NCBI RefSeq assembly: GCF_014698235.1
Contig: NZ_JACJSP010000007.1
Coordinates: 144,972 to 208,971 of the forward strand
DNA length: 64,000 nt
Direction of reading: 5' to 3'
DNA from: Limnothrix sp. FACHB-406
GTDB lineage: Bacteria; Cyanobacteriota; Cyanobacteriia; CACIAM-69d
Part shown: positions 28,879-38,963 of the stretch, in pieces
Layout: each line of letters begins with the position of its first letter
Numbering within the stretch: the first letter of the stretch is position 1
Notes under the pieces: generated by a model
Database searches by the model: none
Told to the model about the DNA's origin: nothing
Seen by the model: the letters and a program-made list of their open reading frames with translations, nothing else
Made by a program: the position numbers and the translations under genes

Positions 28879-30465
28879 GTGTTGAAAAGTCGCTATGGAA
28901 TCCTGATGGCCGCCTTGGCCATTTCGGGTGGGGCAATGTTGGGCACGGCCGATCGCGCGGCTGCTGAAAGTCCGGTTGGGGTGAACGCCTCCACGGAAGC
29001 GACGCTGCTCGGGTCGATCGACTCGGAAATGGCGCTGGATCAAGTCACTTCCGTTTCGCAACTGTCGGATGTACAGCCCACCGATTGGGCATTCCAGGCA
29101 TTGCAGTCCCTGGTGGAGCGCTACGGCTGTATTGCGGGTTATCCCGATGGCACGTTCAAGGGCAACCGCCCCCTCAGCCGCTACGAGTTCGCCGCTGGTT
29201 TGAATGCTTGCCTCGATCGGATCAATGACCTGATCAAGGCCGCCACAGACCCGCTGGCCACCAAGGAAGATTTGCGGAAGCTGCAAAAGCTGCAAGAAGA
29301 ATTTGCCGCTGAGTTGGCAGCCCTGCGCGGCCGGGTTGATTCCCTGGAAGCACGCACCTCAGAACTGGAAGCCAACCAGTTTTCAACCACCACCAAGCTG
29401 TCCGGTCAGGTGATCTTCGGAATGCAGGGTGGCACGCTCACGGGCGACGACAGCGACGATAGTGGCGCAGAAAACGTCACCTTCAGCCAACGGACGCGGT
29501 TGCTGTTGGTCACGAGCTTCACCGGCAAGGACAAGCTGTTCACCCGTTTGGAATCCAACAGCGTTCGCAGCCCCCTGAACGATGTGACGGGGCTAACCAA
29601 CCTCAGCTACGGCAACGGTTCCGATACGAACTTCCGCCTGACCTTCTTGGCCTATGAGTTCCCCCTGAGCGATCGCGCTACGGCGATCGTGGGTCAAGAT
29701 TTGCTGCTCGAAGATGCCCACCCGGTTCACACCCCCCTCTATGGCGGCGGCAATGGAGCCATTAGCGCTTTTGCCGACTTGAACCCGATCTATCGCCAGC
29801 CCACCTACGGTGGTGCGGGGATTCGTTGGCGGGCTAGCGACAACTTCACGGTGGCCGCGCTCTACTCGGCCGGCAACTCCGCCAGCCCCGATGAGGGTCG
29901 CGGTTTGTTTGACGGTAGCTACAGCGCCAGCGTCAGCTTGAACTACACCAGCTCAGACGATCGCTTCTCGGCCGGTCTGCTTTACGCCCACTCCTACTAC
30001 TCTCGGGTCGATCGCCCCTTCAACGTCCTGGGCGGCTCGGGCACGAAGAACACCTTCAACTTGTTCAAGGGTGACTCCTTCGACAGCGACAACATTGGCT
30101 TCCAAACCCAATACCGCTTCTCGGAGCACTTCGGAATGCACGGCTTCTTCGGCTACACCTGGGCCGACAGCCTGAACAACGATGATGCAAATGCTGACAT
30201 CCTGACCTGGGGTGTGGGCTTCACCTTCCCCGACCTGGGCAAGGAAGGCAGCATGGGCGCACTGACGGTGGGTCAACCGCCGACGGTGGTGAATGCCGAC
30301 GGCGTTGATGAAGACGACAACACGCCGATTCTGGTGGAAGCGATGTACAAGTTCGCCCTCAACGACAACATCTACCTGACTCCGGGTGTGGTGGCCGTGT
30401 TTGATGCCAACGACAACGGTGATACGGCTGTGATGGGCGTACTGCGCACCGAGTTCAAGTTCTAG
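28879..30465 (+). CDS. SLH-domain OprB-type outer-membrane porin
   Basis: 528 residues, GTG start. Signal peptide (YGILMAALAISGGAMLGTADRAAAE), then one SLH domain (~50-115: DVQPTDWAFQALQSLVERYGC, YPDGTFKGNRPLSRYEFAAGL) that anchors to peptidoglycan, a coiled coil (~125-165: LRKLQKLQEEFAAELAALRG), and a beta-barrel ending in Phe (RTEFKF). This is the main cyanobacterial porin architecture (SomA/iron-uptake-porin type). Divergent from urtA, so the shared intergenic region holds both promoters; solute specificity is unknown. A strong terminator follows. Confidence 0.95.
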   Translation: MLKSRYGILMAALAISGGAMLGTADRAAAESPVGVNASTEATLLGSIDSEMALDQVTSVSQLSDVQPTDWAFQALQSLVERYGCIAGYPDGTFKGNRPLSRYEFAAGLNACLDRINDLIKAATDPLATKEDLRKLQKLQEEFAAELAALRGRVDSLEARTSELEANQFSTTTKLSGQVIFGMQGGTLTGDDSDDSGAENVTFSQRTRLLLVTSFTGKDKLFTRLESNSVRSPLNDVTGLTNLSYGNGSDTNFRLTFLAYEFPLSDRATAIVGQDLLLEDAHPVHTPLYGGGNGAISAFADLNPIYRQPTYGGAGIRWRASDNFTVAALYSAGNSASPDEGRGLFDGSYSASVSLNYTSSDDRFSAGLLYAHSYYSRVDRPFNVLGGSGTKNTFNLFKGDSFDSDNIGFQTQYRFSEHFGMHGFFGYTWADSLNNDDANADILTWGVGFTFPDLGKEGSMGALTVGQPPTVVNADGVDEDDNTPILVEAMYKFALNDNIYLTPGVVAVFDANDNGDTAVMGVLRTEFKF

Positions 30466-30630
30466 AACTGGCCGGAATCGTTGCTGCCACTGCCAGGCCT
30501 GCCGATGGCGTGATCAGGTGTGGTTGCAATCCGGACAGGCCGGGAGGTTCAAGGCAATCGGTCTCTATGGATGGGTTGCCTTGATGCCAAATCTCAACTA
30601 AAAGCGTTTTCTCAATCCGATACCAAATTG

Positions 30631-30665
30631 AGCACCCCGCGATCACTAACGCCGGGGTGCTTTTT
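30631..30665 (+). terminator. Rho-independent terminator of the porin gene
   Basis: A perfect 9-bp stem AGCACCCCG / CGGGGTGCT with a 13-base loop is followed by a T-run (30661-30665). Confidence 0.9.
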
Positions 30666-30696
30666 GCTGTGTCGGGATGTCTTTTGTTGCAAACAG

Positions 30697-31191
30697 TTAG
30701 GGCTGCGACGGAGCCTGTAGCTTCACCAACTCCTCTTGGATCCGTTGGCGCAGGGCAGGATCGATCGCGTGGGTTTGGGTCATTTGATTAAACTGGGCGA
30801 TCGAGAGGCCCGTTCCCTCAATGATGCCCTTGGTTTGATTGCAGAAAGAAACGGCAATTTCCCGCGCCTCCCGCGACAGCGACTTCACCGTATCGCCCTG
30901 AGAGCAAATCACCACCGGTAAGGGCCGATCGCCCATGACGGTTTTCAGTTGGCTGGCCGCGGCCTGGCGCACCGGCTCGATCGCCAACACCGCATCGGCA
31001 TATTGGGCGATCGCCGCAGTTCCCGACGACTGGGTTTGGGCCTGCGCTTGCCAAGCCCCGAACATCCCCAAGCCCAATACCCCCAAAGACAGCCAGCCCC
31101 CAGAACGCAATCCCAGCTTTCGGGGCGATCGACCCTCTTTTGGAGTCACCGTTGCTTGTTCATCAATGCGATTGCGCTGTTCTTGTGCCAT
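30697..31191 (-). CDS. DUF4168-like exported protein
   Basis: 164 residues from ATG 31191 (GTG 31203 adds four). A membrane segment (GWLSLGVLGLGMFGAWQAQAQT) with AQA-type cleavage site suggests export. The rest is helical: IAQYADAVLAIEPVRQAAASQ, AREIAVSFCNQTKGIIEGTG, LSIAQFNQMTQTHAIDPALR, resembling DUF4168 proteins (two helical blocks with IxxFNxxxxxxxxDPxLxxRI). Two Cys residues could form a disulfide in the periplasm. Function unknown. Divergent neighbours are separate units. Confidence 0.7.
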   Translation of the reverse strand: MAQEQRNRIDEQATVTPKEGRSPRKLGLRSGGWLSLGVLGLGMFGAWQAQAQTQSSGTAAIAQYADAVLAIEPVRQAAASQLKTVMGDRPLPVVICSQGDTVKSLSREAREIAVSFCNQTKGIIEGTGLSIAQFNQMTQTHAIDPALRQRIQEELVKLQAPSQP

Positions 31192-31277
31192 AGCCCCATC
31201 CACGCTTTCCGAGCATCAACCGCCATTGTAGGGTCGAGTTGAATTTCCCCGTCAATCCGGAGCGCTGTCTAATCTAA

Positions 31278-31850
31278 CTAATCCAAAGACTGCTGACCGG
31301 TTGGCGATTGGCGCTCATTTTCCATGGCCCGGTAACCATCGGGGAGCAGGGTTGTGTGGTCATAAAAGGCTTGGGAAAGATCCGGATCCTTCGCCCGAAA
31401 CAGATTAGCCCGCTGGAGCTTGGCCCCTTCCAAATGCGCTGACTTGAGGTTGGCACTGGTCAAATCGGCCCCTCGCAAATCCGCCTCCCGCAGATCGGCA
31501 CTATATAGATCGGCCCCACAGAGATTGGCATGACGCAAATCAGCCGATCGCAGGTTGGCATAGCGAAAGTTGCTGCGCACACATTGGGACTCCTGCAAGT
31601 TCGCACCCGCCAAGTTGGCCTGATAGAGCTGAGCATTTCCCAACTCCATTCGTTGTCCCTGAACTTGCGCCAGTTGCGCTTGGCTCAAGTTGGCATAGGG
31701 CAGGTAGGCCATGACCAAACAGCTCTGTTGCAGATCAATGTCTGGTAACGAGGCTTCAAACAGATCCACTCCCTGAAGATCACTTTTTTGAAAATTGCGT
31801 TGACCTTGCTGATATGCAGATTGGAGTTCTGCTGCGGTCAGTTTTTGCAT
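31278..31850 (-). CDS. Pentapeptide-repeat protein
   Basis: 190 residues. Residues ~25-150 are tandem A(D/N)LXX repeats (NLRSADLRHANLCGADLYSA, DLREADLRGADLTSANLKSA), which fold as a right-handed beta-helix. N-terminal LTAAELQSAYQQGQRNFQKS is the usual cap in cyanobacterial members. C-terminal ~35 residues leave the repeat (FYDHTTLLPDGY). No signal peptide, so cytosolic. Such proteins are numerous in cyanobacteria and mostly of unknown role. Confidence 0.9.
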   Translation of the reverse strand: MQKLTAAELQSAYQQGQRNFQKSDLQGVDLFEASLPDIDLQQSCLVMAYLPYANLSQAQLAQVQGQRMELGNAQLYQANLAGANLQESQCVRSNFRYANLRSADLRHANLCGADLYSADLREADLRGADLTSANLKSAHLEGAKLQRANLFRAKDPDLSQAFYDHTTLLPDGYRAMENERQSPTGQQSLD

Positions 31851-32786
31851 ACCATCGACGACGATACAACAGGCTCCCGAGCGACGGCGGGAGCGACGGT
31901 GACAGGTCAGTTTCTGCTCAATTTCTGCCCAAAGTGGTGGCGGGAGCTTATTCTACTGCCGGGGTAAACCCTTGGGGTGATTGCTGACTGGGCAAATTTT
32001 GGGCTGCATTCCTAAACCATCGACGAAAGCTTAATTAACTAATACTGGCTGGATATTGGCTGAATATTGGCTGACTGTAGGTCTCAGGAAGAAGTCAGAA
32101 TTTTTCTAAAATTCAACCGTTTTCTATCAGAATTTTTCGGATATTTTTGCAGACCTAAGATTTTTTTTAGATTCAATTTCTGGGGTTACTGTCTTTCCAG
32201 TCCATGATCAGGTATCAATTTTGTCAGTTTGTGAATTTGCTTCTCCAGCAATCCCAGCGGAGATCGGGAGGTTGCATTAGAAAATAATCGAGAAAATTAT
32301 AAACCAGGAAAACACATTTAAAATTGCCAAAAAATAATTAATCTCACAGACATCATGATCCCTCGATCGCTTTGAAGACTCCTAGGCTTCCTGGGAGATC
32401 TGCGCTCCAGCAGTGGTACAAATTGCGAACTGGGGCCATCGGCCAAGGCCACATTCCCAAGGACAGGAGCGTCTGCATGGGCTGGCGATGGAAGTGGGAT
32501 CAGCAGCCAATTCAGCATTGAATAGAGGGCAAATTTATTAATCAAAAATAATTATCATTTGATTTAAAAAAATCATCATTAAGCCATTTTCAAAAATTCT
32601 CCCAGGCGGCCACACCCTTGACTCGGAATGGGGGGATGTACCTCACGGCGCTGATGGTTGATCTTGCTCCCGTGGTGGGACGATCGGGGGTGTAATTGGG
32701 CGATGATGTTTACCGCGAGTGGATTGATTTGTCCCCGTTGTTGTTGGATATTGATTGCGCGATCGTTCCTCGTTCAATTGGAAGCC
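31851..32786. other. Long AT-rich intergenic region
   Basis: About 936 bases, strongly AT-rich at 32080-32350 and 32530-32610. GATATTGGCTGA-type direct repeats occur at 32052-32074. No RNA gene is recognisable by eye. A 75-codon minus-strand frame (32318-32545) has a signal-peptide-like start but no known domain. In-frame plus-strand sequence from 32658 precedes the SagB-like ATG and is probably untranslated. Confidence 0.5.
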
Positions 32787-34310
32787 ATGCCCGAGGTAGA
32801 GTTGTCTATCGCTCAGTACTATCACGAGCGCACTAAGTATGATCCTGAAACGATCGAGCGTCAATCTCGACCGCTGAATTGGGACGATCGCCCGGAACTA
32901 TACAAGGACTATCGATTTGGCACAGTGCTGGATCTCAAGCCCAGCGCGATCGATGTTTTAGACAGCCCGATCGCGACCTGGTGGCGGCGACTGTCCAAGT
33001 TGCTCTATTGCGCCTATGGGATCACGGCTCGGCTGCCGCAAATGGGCGTGGCGCTCCGTTCGGCTCCTTCGGCGGGGGGGCTGTATCCAGCGGAGGTTTA
33101 TCTGTTGTCGCCGGGCAATGGCCCCTTGGCGGCGGGGCTATATCACTACCAAGTGAAAACCCATGGTTTGGTGCAGGTGTGGGACAGTGCCCTTTGGCCT
33201 GACCTGCAAGCGGCCTGCTTTCAGCACCCTGCGTTAACCGACGCTTCCTTGGCCTTGGTCACCACGGCGGTTTTTCAGCGCTCGGCGTGGCGTTATGGCG
33301 ATCGAGCCTATCGCCGCATTTGTCTGGATACGGGGCATTTGTTGGCCAATGCCACGCTGGCCAGCTCCCTAGTGGACTATCAGGCCACGCTGATCGGTGG
33401 TTTTGATGATGAGCAACTGGAACGGCTGCTGTTTCTGGAACCCGAGCAAGAGGGCGTGACGGCGGTGGTGGCCCTCACCGAAGGAACCGGGCCCGATCGC
33501 CCGCACCTGTCCGCCCCCAGCGCCCTGCCCTCCCGGGCCGATCGCGCCTATCCTGATTTGCCCGATGGTCAACTACTGCGCTACCTACACCAGGCCACGC
33601 GAATCACGTCCCAATCCGCCGCGATCGATCCGAGCTTGCTCACCCAGGACAACCGTTTGGTCGCCGCCGACAAGTACAATCTGCCCTTTGGTCTCAAAGC
33701 CCCGATCGCCGCGCCGCCCATCCATTGGGGTCAGCAGCTTCAGGAGTTGGAGCGCACCATCTTGCACCGTCGCTCAACCCGGGCCTACAGCGGTGACAGC
33801 CTCAGCCTCAGTGACCTATCCAGCATCCTGACCTTCGCCTACCATCCCCGCGATTACGCCGATCAGGGTCTCGATCCTGACCCGGACTATTTCGACCCCT
33901 ATTTGATCAACAGCTTCGTGGCGGTGTCCGATGTGGAGGGTCTCGAAGCCGGTTGCTACTACTACGCTCCCCAGGCCAACGAGTTACGGCAAATTCGCTT
34001 CAAAAATTTCCGAGAAGAGTTGCACTTCCTCTGCTTGGGCCAGGAACTGGGGCGAGATGCGGCGGCGGTAGTGTTCCAAACGGCAGACCTAGACGCGGCG
34101 ATCGAGCGCTATGGCGATCGCGCCTATCGCTACTTACATCTAGACAGCGGCCACCTGGGCCAGCGGCTGAACTTGGCGGCCATCCGCCTGGGGTTAGGGG
34201 CCAGCGGCATCGCCGGATTCTTTGACAACCAAGTGAACGAGGTGTTGGGCATTCCCCCGGCCGAAGCGGTTTTGTATATCACCACCCTCGGTCGAATCCG
34301 TCGTCGCTAG
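32787..34310 (+). CDS. Double-domain SagB/ThcOx-type nitroreductase
   Basis: 507 residues from ATG 32787 (MPEVELSIAQYYHERTKYDP, the usual SagB-family N-terminus). Two FMN-nitroreductase-like domains in tandem: first ~55-265 (GVALRSAPSAGGLYPAEVYL, AWRYGDRAYRRICLDTGHLLAN), second ~330-505 (LHRRSTRAYSGDSLSLSDLS, RYGDRAYRYLHLDSGHLGQR). SagB enzymes are FMN-dependent and oxidise thiazolines/oxazolines in RiPP pathways; stand-alone double-domain cyanobacterial forms have no known substrate. No YcaO or precursor gene is adjacent, so a RiPP role is not supported here. Convergent with the kinase gene. Confidence 0.9.
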   Translation: MPEVELSIAQYYHERTKYDPETIERQSRPLNWDDRPELYKDYRFGTVLDLKPSAIDVLDSPIATWWRRLSKLLYCAYGITARLPQMGVALRSAPSAGGLYPAEVYLLSPGNGPLAAGLYHYQVKTHGLVQVWDSALWPDLQAACFQHPALTDASLALVTTAVFQRSAWRYGDRAYRRICLDTGHLLANATLASSLVDYQATLIGGFDDEQLERLLFLEPEQEGVTAVVALTEGTGPDRPHLSAPSALPSRADRAYPDLPDGQLLRYLHQATRITSQSAAIDPSLLTQDNRLVAADKYNLPFGLKAPIAAPPIHWGQQLQELERTILHRRSTRAYSGDSLSLSDLSSILTFAYHPRDYADQGLDPDPDYFDPYLINSFVAVSDVEGLEAGCYYYAPQANELRQIRFKNFREELHFLCLGQELGRDAAAVVFQTADLDAAIERYGDRAYRYLHLDSGHLGQRLNLAAIRLGLGASGIAGFFDNQVNEVLGIPPAEAVLYITTLGRIRRR

Positions 34311-34323
34311 CGGGCGATCGCCC

Positions 34324-36504
34324 CTAGGTCTCCACCAATCGCATCACCGGTTCCTGATACAGGGGAACCGTGAAGGTCACCGTGGAACCCAGCCCTTCAC
34401 CCAGGCTGTAGAAGTTCATATCACCCCCCATCGCCTCCACCAGTCGCCGGGAAATTACCAGCCCTAACCCCGTGCCCCCATAGCGTCGGGTGCGGGCCCC
34501 ATCCACCTGGCTGAAGGATTGGAACAGCCGGTCTTGTTTATCGAGCGAGACCCCAATGCCCGTGTCGGCCACCCGAATTCGCACAAATCCCGGTAGCTCG
34601 CGATTTTGCACCACCACCGGTTGCCAAATCAGGTCAGCGCTGACGGTGATGCCGCCTTCGTGGGTGAACTTAATGGCGTTGCCAATTAGATTCAGCAACA
34701 CCTGAAGCAACCGTTGATCGTCCCCATACATCAACACATCGTCGTGGGTATCCGGGAGCTGCAAGTCATAGCGCAAGCCCTTTTGCTGAATTTGGGCCAA
34801 GGTGAAGTCCGAAGCATGGCGACAGAGTTCCCGCAGGTTCACCGGCACCAGGTGCAATTCCAGGCGATCGGCCTCAATGCGGGCAATGTCCAAAATGTCG
34901 TTCAGGATATTCAGCAGGTGAACGGCGCTGTTGTAGGCCTCCTGCAAAAAGTCCTGCTGCTCTTCGGGATCATCCACCATCCCATCCAAAATCAGCTTCA
35001 GAAAGCCAATCACCCCGTTCAGGGGCGTGCGAATTTCGTGGGATGTGTTGGCCAAGAATTCACTCTTAAGCCGCGAGACCTCCTCCGCCTGTTCGCGGGC
35101 TTCCTCTAGTTCCTGCTGCTTTTGAATCAGGTGAATGTTTTTCTCTTGCAGCTCGTGGGTCAGGGCTTGGCTTTCCGCAAAGAGGGTGGCATGGGCGATC
35201 GCCGTGCCCACTTGGTCGGCCAACTCTCGCATCAGTTCCGCTTCGGCCGTCGTCCAGTGGCGGGTGCGATCGTACTGATAGAGCGCAATCAGTCCGTTCA
35301 CCTTGCCCTGGTGACGAGCCGCCACAATAATTGCCGACTGATTCCCGAAGGGATCTTGGTTTAGCCGATCCATCACCACGGGTTCCAGGCTAATCAGCGC
35401 CTCCCCCATCGGTGTGTCATGGGCCACGGAGAGATCAGCGCCCAGCATGGGATGGGGACTGGGGCTGCGGGTATGTTCCGCCACGACTCGCACCACCCCC
35501 TCCTGGGGGCCCGGGTAGGCACAAACAACGGCCCGACAAACACTGAGGGCTTGGACGAGGCCACAAACCGTTTGTTGCCAAATGGTGTCGAGATCGAGCG
35601 TTTTGCGAATGTTGCGCGCAATCTTGGTCAAGAGAATTTGATAGAGAGCCGAACTGAGGGGCAGGGTGCGCCGAATGCTGGTGGCAATTTTGCTCAGGAG
35701 CTTTTGATGAGCATCCAGGGCAGAAGGGAGATTCGCCGGAGTCATTGGCTCGTGCGATCGCGTTGAAATCGATCGCCCCATGACCAACACCCGATCGGCT
35801 CGCCCATCGTCCCCCAGCATCGGACTGAGCACTAAATCAAAAGTACGCGACTGATTCGCCCAGGCCAGGCGACAAGTTAAACGTTCTGGAGCACCCTGCA
35901 AGATGACCCGGTTCAAAATCTCAAAATACTCAGGCAGGCTGATTGGCCCAAAGAGGGGTTCTTCGGGCGGAGCCGCGCAAATGAGTTGGGAATCGAGGCC
36001 CACGGCGGCGGCTTCTCGCCAGTGGAAAGCTCGATAGTGACCCTCGTTGTCTTGGATGTAGGCCAACTCGGCCCCCAAGTGCTGAAGCGCGAGGGGTTCA
36101 TCAATGGTCATGCCCGATCGCCCTGGCTTCGCGGTTGCTTCCGGCAGACTGGATTCAGGCGCACCAGATTCGGGCGCAACCCCTCCCGACGGCACAGAAT
36201 CAGATGGCACAGAGCCAGACACGACGGATCCCGATCTGACGGATCCCGAGGCGATCGATCCCGGTGCGGTCGATTCTGAGGGAACGCTAACCGGAGATGA
36301 ACCCACACCAAGAGACCCAAGCGGCGCTGGATATGTCGTCAGATCCCGATGATCACCAGGGCGATGCGGGAGGACAGTCGGATCCATGGCGGAGTTGTCC
36401 GGGGAGGTCAACGTAGATGGCAAAAAATCCGAAGACGAAGGGGATCCAGACATTACGCGCTCGCTTACAGGGCCATAACCGCTCAATAACCTCAGTGGTA
36501 ACAT
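34324..36504 (-). CDS. PAS-GAF sensor histidine kinase
   Basis: 726 residues. N-terminal ~130 residues are low complexity with Gly-Ser-Val repeats (SGSVVSGSVPSDSVPSGG). Then a PAS-like domain (~140-245), a GAF domain (~300-450; RTHWTTAEAELMRELADQVGTAIAH-type end), a short coiled coil, HisKA (ANTSHEIRTPLNGVIGFLKL, phospho-His ~489) and HATPase_c with N (LLNLIGNAIKFTHEGG), G1 (RVADTGIGV) and G2 (GGTGLGLVISRRL) boxes. No membrane span, so a soluble sensor, GAF ligand unknown. No response regulator is adjacent. The start is uncertain; internal ATGs exist at 36453 and 36387. Confidence 0.9.
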   Translation of the reverse strand: MLPLRLLSGYGPVSERVMSGSPSSSDFLPSTLTSPDNSAMDPTVLPHRPGDHRDLTTYPAPLGSLGVGSSPVSVPSESTAPGSIASGSVRSGSVVSGSVPSDSVPSGGVAPESGAPESSLPEATAKPGRSGMTIDEPLALQHLGAELAYIQDNEGHYRAFHWREAAAVGLDSQLICAAPPEEPLFGPISLPEYFEILNRVILQGAPERLTCRLAWANQSRTFDLVLSPMLGDDGRADRVLVMGRSISTRSHEPMTPANLPSALDAHQKLLSKIATSIRRTLPLSSALYQILLTKIARNIRKTLDLDTIWQQTVCGLVQALSVCRAVVCAYPGPQEGVVRVVAEHTRSPSPHPMLGADLSVAHDTPMGEALISLEPVVMDRLNQDPFGNQSAIIVAARHQGKVNGLIALYQYDRTRHWTTAEAELMRELADQVGTAIAHATLFAESQALTHELQEKNIHLIQKQQELEEAREQAEEVSRLKSEFLANTSHEIRTPLNGVIGFLKLILDGMVDDPEEQQDFLQEAYNSAVHLLNILNDILDIARIEADRLELHLVPVNLRELCRHASDFTLAQIQQKGLRYDLQLPDTHDDVLMYGDDQRLLQVLLNLIGNAIKFTHEGGITVSADLIWQPVVVQNRELPGFVRIRVADTGIGVSLDKQDRLFQSFSQVDGARTRRYGGTGLGLVISRRLVEAMGGDMNFYSLGEGLGSTVTFTVPLYQEPVMRLVET

Positions 36505-36614
36505 CTCTGAGCTTCAATCCTGAGGCCCAGTTCACCACAATTTCCGCGATTCAACACAACTGGCAACGCAATCTAAGAACACAAGCTCAGGGAACACAAG
36601 CTAAGGCCGATCGG

Positions 36615-36860
36615 CTAATCGTTCCATTCGCCACGGGGCGGCACAACGGGATTGCGCGGCAACAACCGCGAGAGGTCATCCTCGCGGGCTGGGCCACCCC
36701 GCAACCATTGGCGCACGGCGGCTTCGATAATTTTGCTTGGGTCGTCGGTCAGGTGATTGACTCGATCGAGCAAGTCCGGATCGAGACGAATCGAAAGCTC
36801 AACTTTTTCGCGTTCCGGGCGGGGGCTGGCGGCGCGATCGCCCATGGTGGAGGGTTCCAT
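36615..36860 (-). CDS. Small ribbon-helix-helix-like protein
   Basis: 81 residues (ATG 36860, or 36845). The segment KVELSIRLDPDLLDRVNHLT then SKIIEAAVRQWLRG fits a ribbon-helix-helix (CopG/Arc-like) domain: one strand then two helices. Such proteins are dimeric DNA binders, often antitoxins or autoregulators. No toxin gene is adjacent: the next genes are the kinase and hemE. DNA-binding role is inferred. Confidence 0.65.
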   Translation of the reverse strand: MEPSTMGDRAASPRPEREKVELSIRLDPDLLDRVNHLTDDPSKIIEAAVRQWLRGGPAREDDLSRLLPRNPVVPPRGEWND

Positions 36861-37436
36861 GTGTTTGGTGGGGGGTTAGATAAGGCTAACGGTCAGACTC
36901 GGCATGGAGGGGGGATTGCCAGCAGCATAGCGGATTGATTACCCGCCGTCCTAGCATTTTTGAGCGCTGGATTTTCTCAGCGCTAGATTTTCCGGCTTTG
37001 TGGCAGATGCACCTGTGCCTTTGCCCCATTGCCCACGGTTCATCTAATTGTCCGGATTAAGAATCCTCCCAGAAGGGATCGCCATCCATGCAGATAGCTC
37101 AATGAGTTTTATCTTTATTTTACCTGGTTGAGATTTGACCGGGGCGGATGTAGTTTGGCTAGGTTATTGGCACAATTGCGAGAGTCGCTTGAGTGGCGCA
37201 TGATTCTTGGAGCAATCCGATTCGAGTGGTCTCGAAATTTGGGTCCCGGAATTTTTCCTGGCTCAAATCTCCATCCCATGACTGCTTAAATCTCCGTCCC
37301 ATGACTGCCTAAATTGCGGCCCGAAAATCGTTGCAAACCGTTACGAAGCAAGAGAGTCGCCCTTGCTCGCACGGGTGGTAAGCTGTCAAAGCACTCGATT
37401 TAACAAACCGGTTTTTGTAAGAAGGAAGCGGCGACG
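36861..37436. other. Intergenic region ahead of hemE with 23-bp tandem repeat
   Basis: 576 bases without a gene. A 23-base unit is repeated with two mismatches at 37265-37287 and 37288-37310 (AAATCTCC(A/G)TCCCATGACTGC). The hemE ribosome-binding site AAGGAAG lies at 37422-37428. Promoters not assigned. Confidence 0.6.
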
Positions 37437-38501
37437 ATGACCAGCGCAAACGATACGCCTTATTTGTTGCGAGCGCTGCGGGGCGAAGAACTGCCTCGCC
37501 CGCCCGTGTGGATGATGCGCCAAGCAGGGCGTTACATGAAGGTTTATCGGGATTTGCGCGAAAAATATCCGTCCTTCCGCGATCGCTCGGAAATTGCTGA
37601 CTTGGCGATCGAAATTTCCCTGCAACCCTTCCGCGCCTTCCAACCCGATGGCGTGATCATGTTTTCGGACATTCTCACGCCCCTGACCGGGATCGGCATC
37701 CCCTTCGACATCATCGAAAGCCGCGGCCCCGTGATTGAGTCGCCAATTCGGACGATGGAGCAAGTCCAGGCCCTGACTCGCCTCGATCCCGATGCGGCCA
37801 TGCCCTACATCCGCACCATCTTGACCACCCTTCGCCAAGAAGTGGGCAACAAGGCGGCCGTATTGGGCTTTGTGGGCGCGCCCTGGACATTGGCGGCCTA
37901 CGCGATCGAGGGCAAAAGCTCCAAAGAATATGCCGTGATTAAGCGGATGGCCTTCTCGGAGCCAGCCGTGCTGCACGCTTTCCTCGAAAAGCTGTCGGAC
38001 ATGGTGGCAGATTACATGTGTCACCAAATCGATTGCGGCGCACAAATGGTGCAAATGTTCGACTCCTGGGCGGGTCAACTGTCGCCCCAGGATTACGACA
38101 CCTTTGCCCTGCCCTACCAACAACGGGCCTTCAAGAAGGTGCGCGATCGCTACCCCGATGTGCCCCTGGTGCTTTACATCAGCGGCAGCGCCGGCATTCT
38201 GGAACGGATGGGCCAATCGGGCGCAAATGTGGTCAGCGTTGATTGGACGGTGGATATGGCCGATGCGCGTCGTCGCCTGGGCCCGGACATCATGGTGCAA
38301 GGGAATATTGATCCCGGCGTGCTGTTTGGCTCCAAGGCATTCATCCGCGATCGAATCATCGACACGATCAACAAGGCCGGCCGCAAGGGTCACGTCCTGA
38401 ACCTGGGCCATGGCATTCTGTCCACCACCCCGGAAGAAAACGCCGCCTTCTTCTTTGAAACGGCGAAGAACGCTGACAAGCTGTTGGTGGGCGCACGGTA
38501 A
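37437..38501 (+). CDS. hemE: Uroporphyrinogen decarboxylase
   Basis: 354 residues. The N-terminal signature [20 protein letters not shown] (with the substrate-binding Arg) and [17 protein letters not shown] are diagnostic, followed by [16 protein letters not shown] and DSWAGQLSP. It converts uroporphyrinogen III to coproporphyrinogen III in heme/chlorophyll synthesis, in the cytosol. Full length. Appears monocistronic with a strong terminator downstream. Confidence 0.99.
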   Translation: MTSANDTPYLLRALRGEELPRPPVWMMRQAGRYMKVYRDLREKYPSFRDRSEIADLAIEISLQPFRAFQPDGVIMFSDILTPLTGIGIPFDIIESRGPVIESPIRTMEQVQALTRLDPDAAMPYIRTILTTLRQEVGNKAAVLGFVGAPWTLAAYAIEGKSSKEYAVIKRMAFSEPAVLHAFLEKLSDMVADYMCHQIDCGAQMVQMFDSWAGQLSPQDYDTFALPYQQRAFKKVRDRYPDVPLVLYISGSAGILERMGQSGANVVSVDWTVDMADARRRLGPDIMVQGNIDPGVLFGSKAFIRDRIIDTINKAGRKGHVLNLGHGILSTTPEENAAFFFETAKNADKLLVGAR

Positions 38502-38566
38502 GACCGTTCGGCCCTTCATTCGGCACAGCTTCAGTGCGTCGATAAAGAGCATCGATAAAGAGCATC

Positions 38567-38606
38567 AAAAGCGAGGGCGATCGGGAATCGATCGCCCTCG
38601 CTTTTT
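38567..38606 (+). terminator. Strong terminator of hemE
   Basis: A perfect 17-bp stem (38567-38583 with 38589-38605), 5-base loop, ending in TTTTT. The stem contains the HIP1-like CGATCG. A 13-bp tandem duplication (TCGATAAAGAGCA, 38539-38564) precedes it. The following bases to 38963 hold no recognisable gene. Confidence 0.92.
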
Positions 38607-38963
38607 ACGGCCGCGACGACCTGGAGCCAGCACCGCCAGGCGACCACCAACCCAAGTTTTCTCCTAGCTTTGGCTTTTCAGACATCCTCGGCATCCAATT
38701 TCTGGGTTCCTTGAGATTAGTTGGGAGACCCGTTGGGTGCTCAATTGGGAGATCCGTTGGCGTAAAAATTGACAGAAATTCTCTATAGGAATCTGGAATC
38801 ATAAACGAATCACAGGACTGCTTTGGGTCATTTTTCAATCATTTTGCAGCCCAAAATTGCGATCACAATCCTCTAAAAAATATTCAATAAGCTGACTGAT
38901 GTTGTCCTGAAATCTAGATTGTTTTAATCCAATCCTTTTGGAAAGACTTGATAGAATTAGGGC

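Noticed and set aside
32318..32545. 75-codon minus-strand frame with a signal-peptide-like start, near the SagB-like gene
   Set aside because: No recognisable domain, no RBS of note, AT-rich flanks, and its orientation does not fit a SagB precursor peptide.
36615..36860. Type II toxin-antitoxin system
   Set aside because: The ribbon-helix-helix protein has no toxin-like partner on either side.
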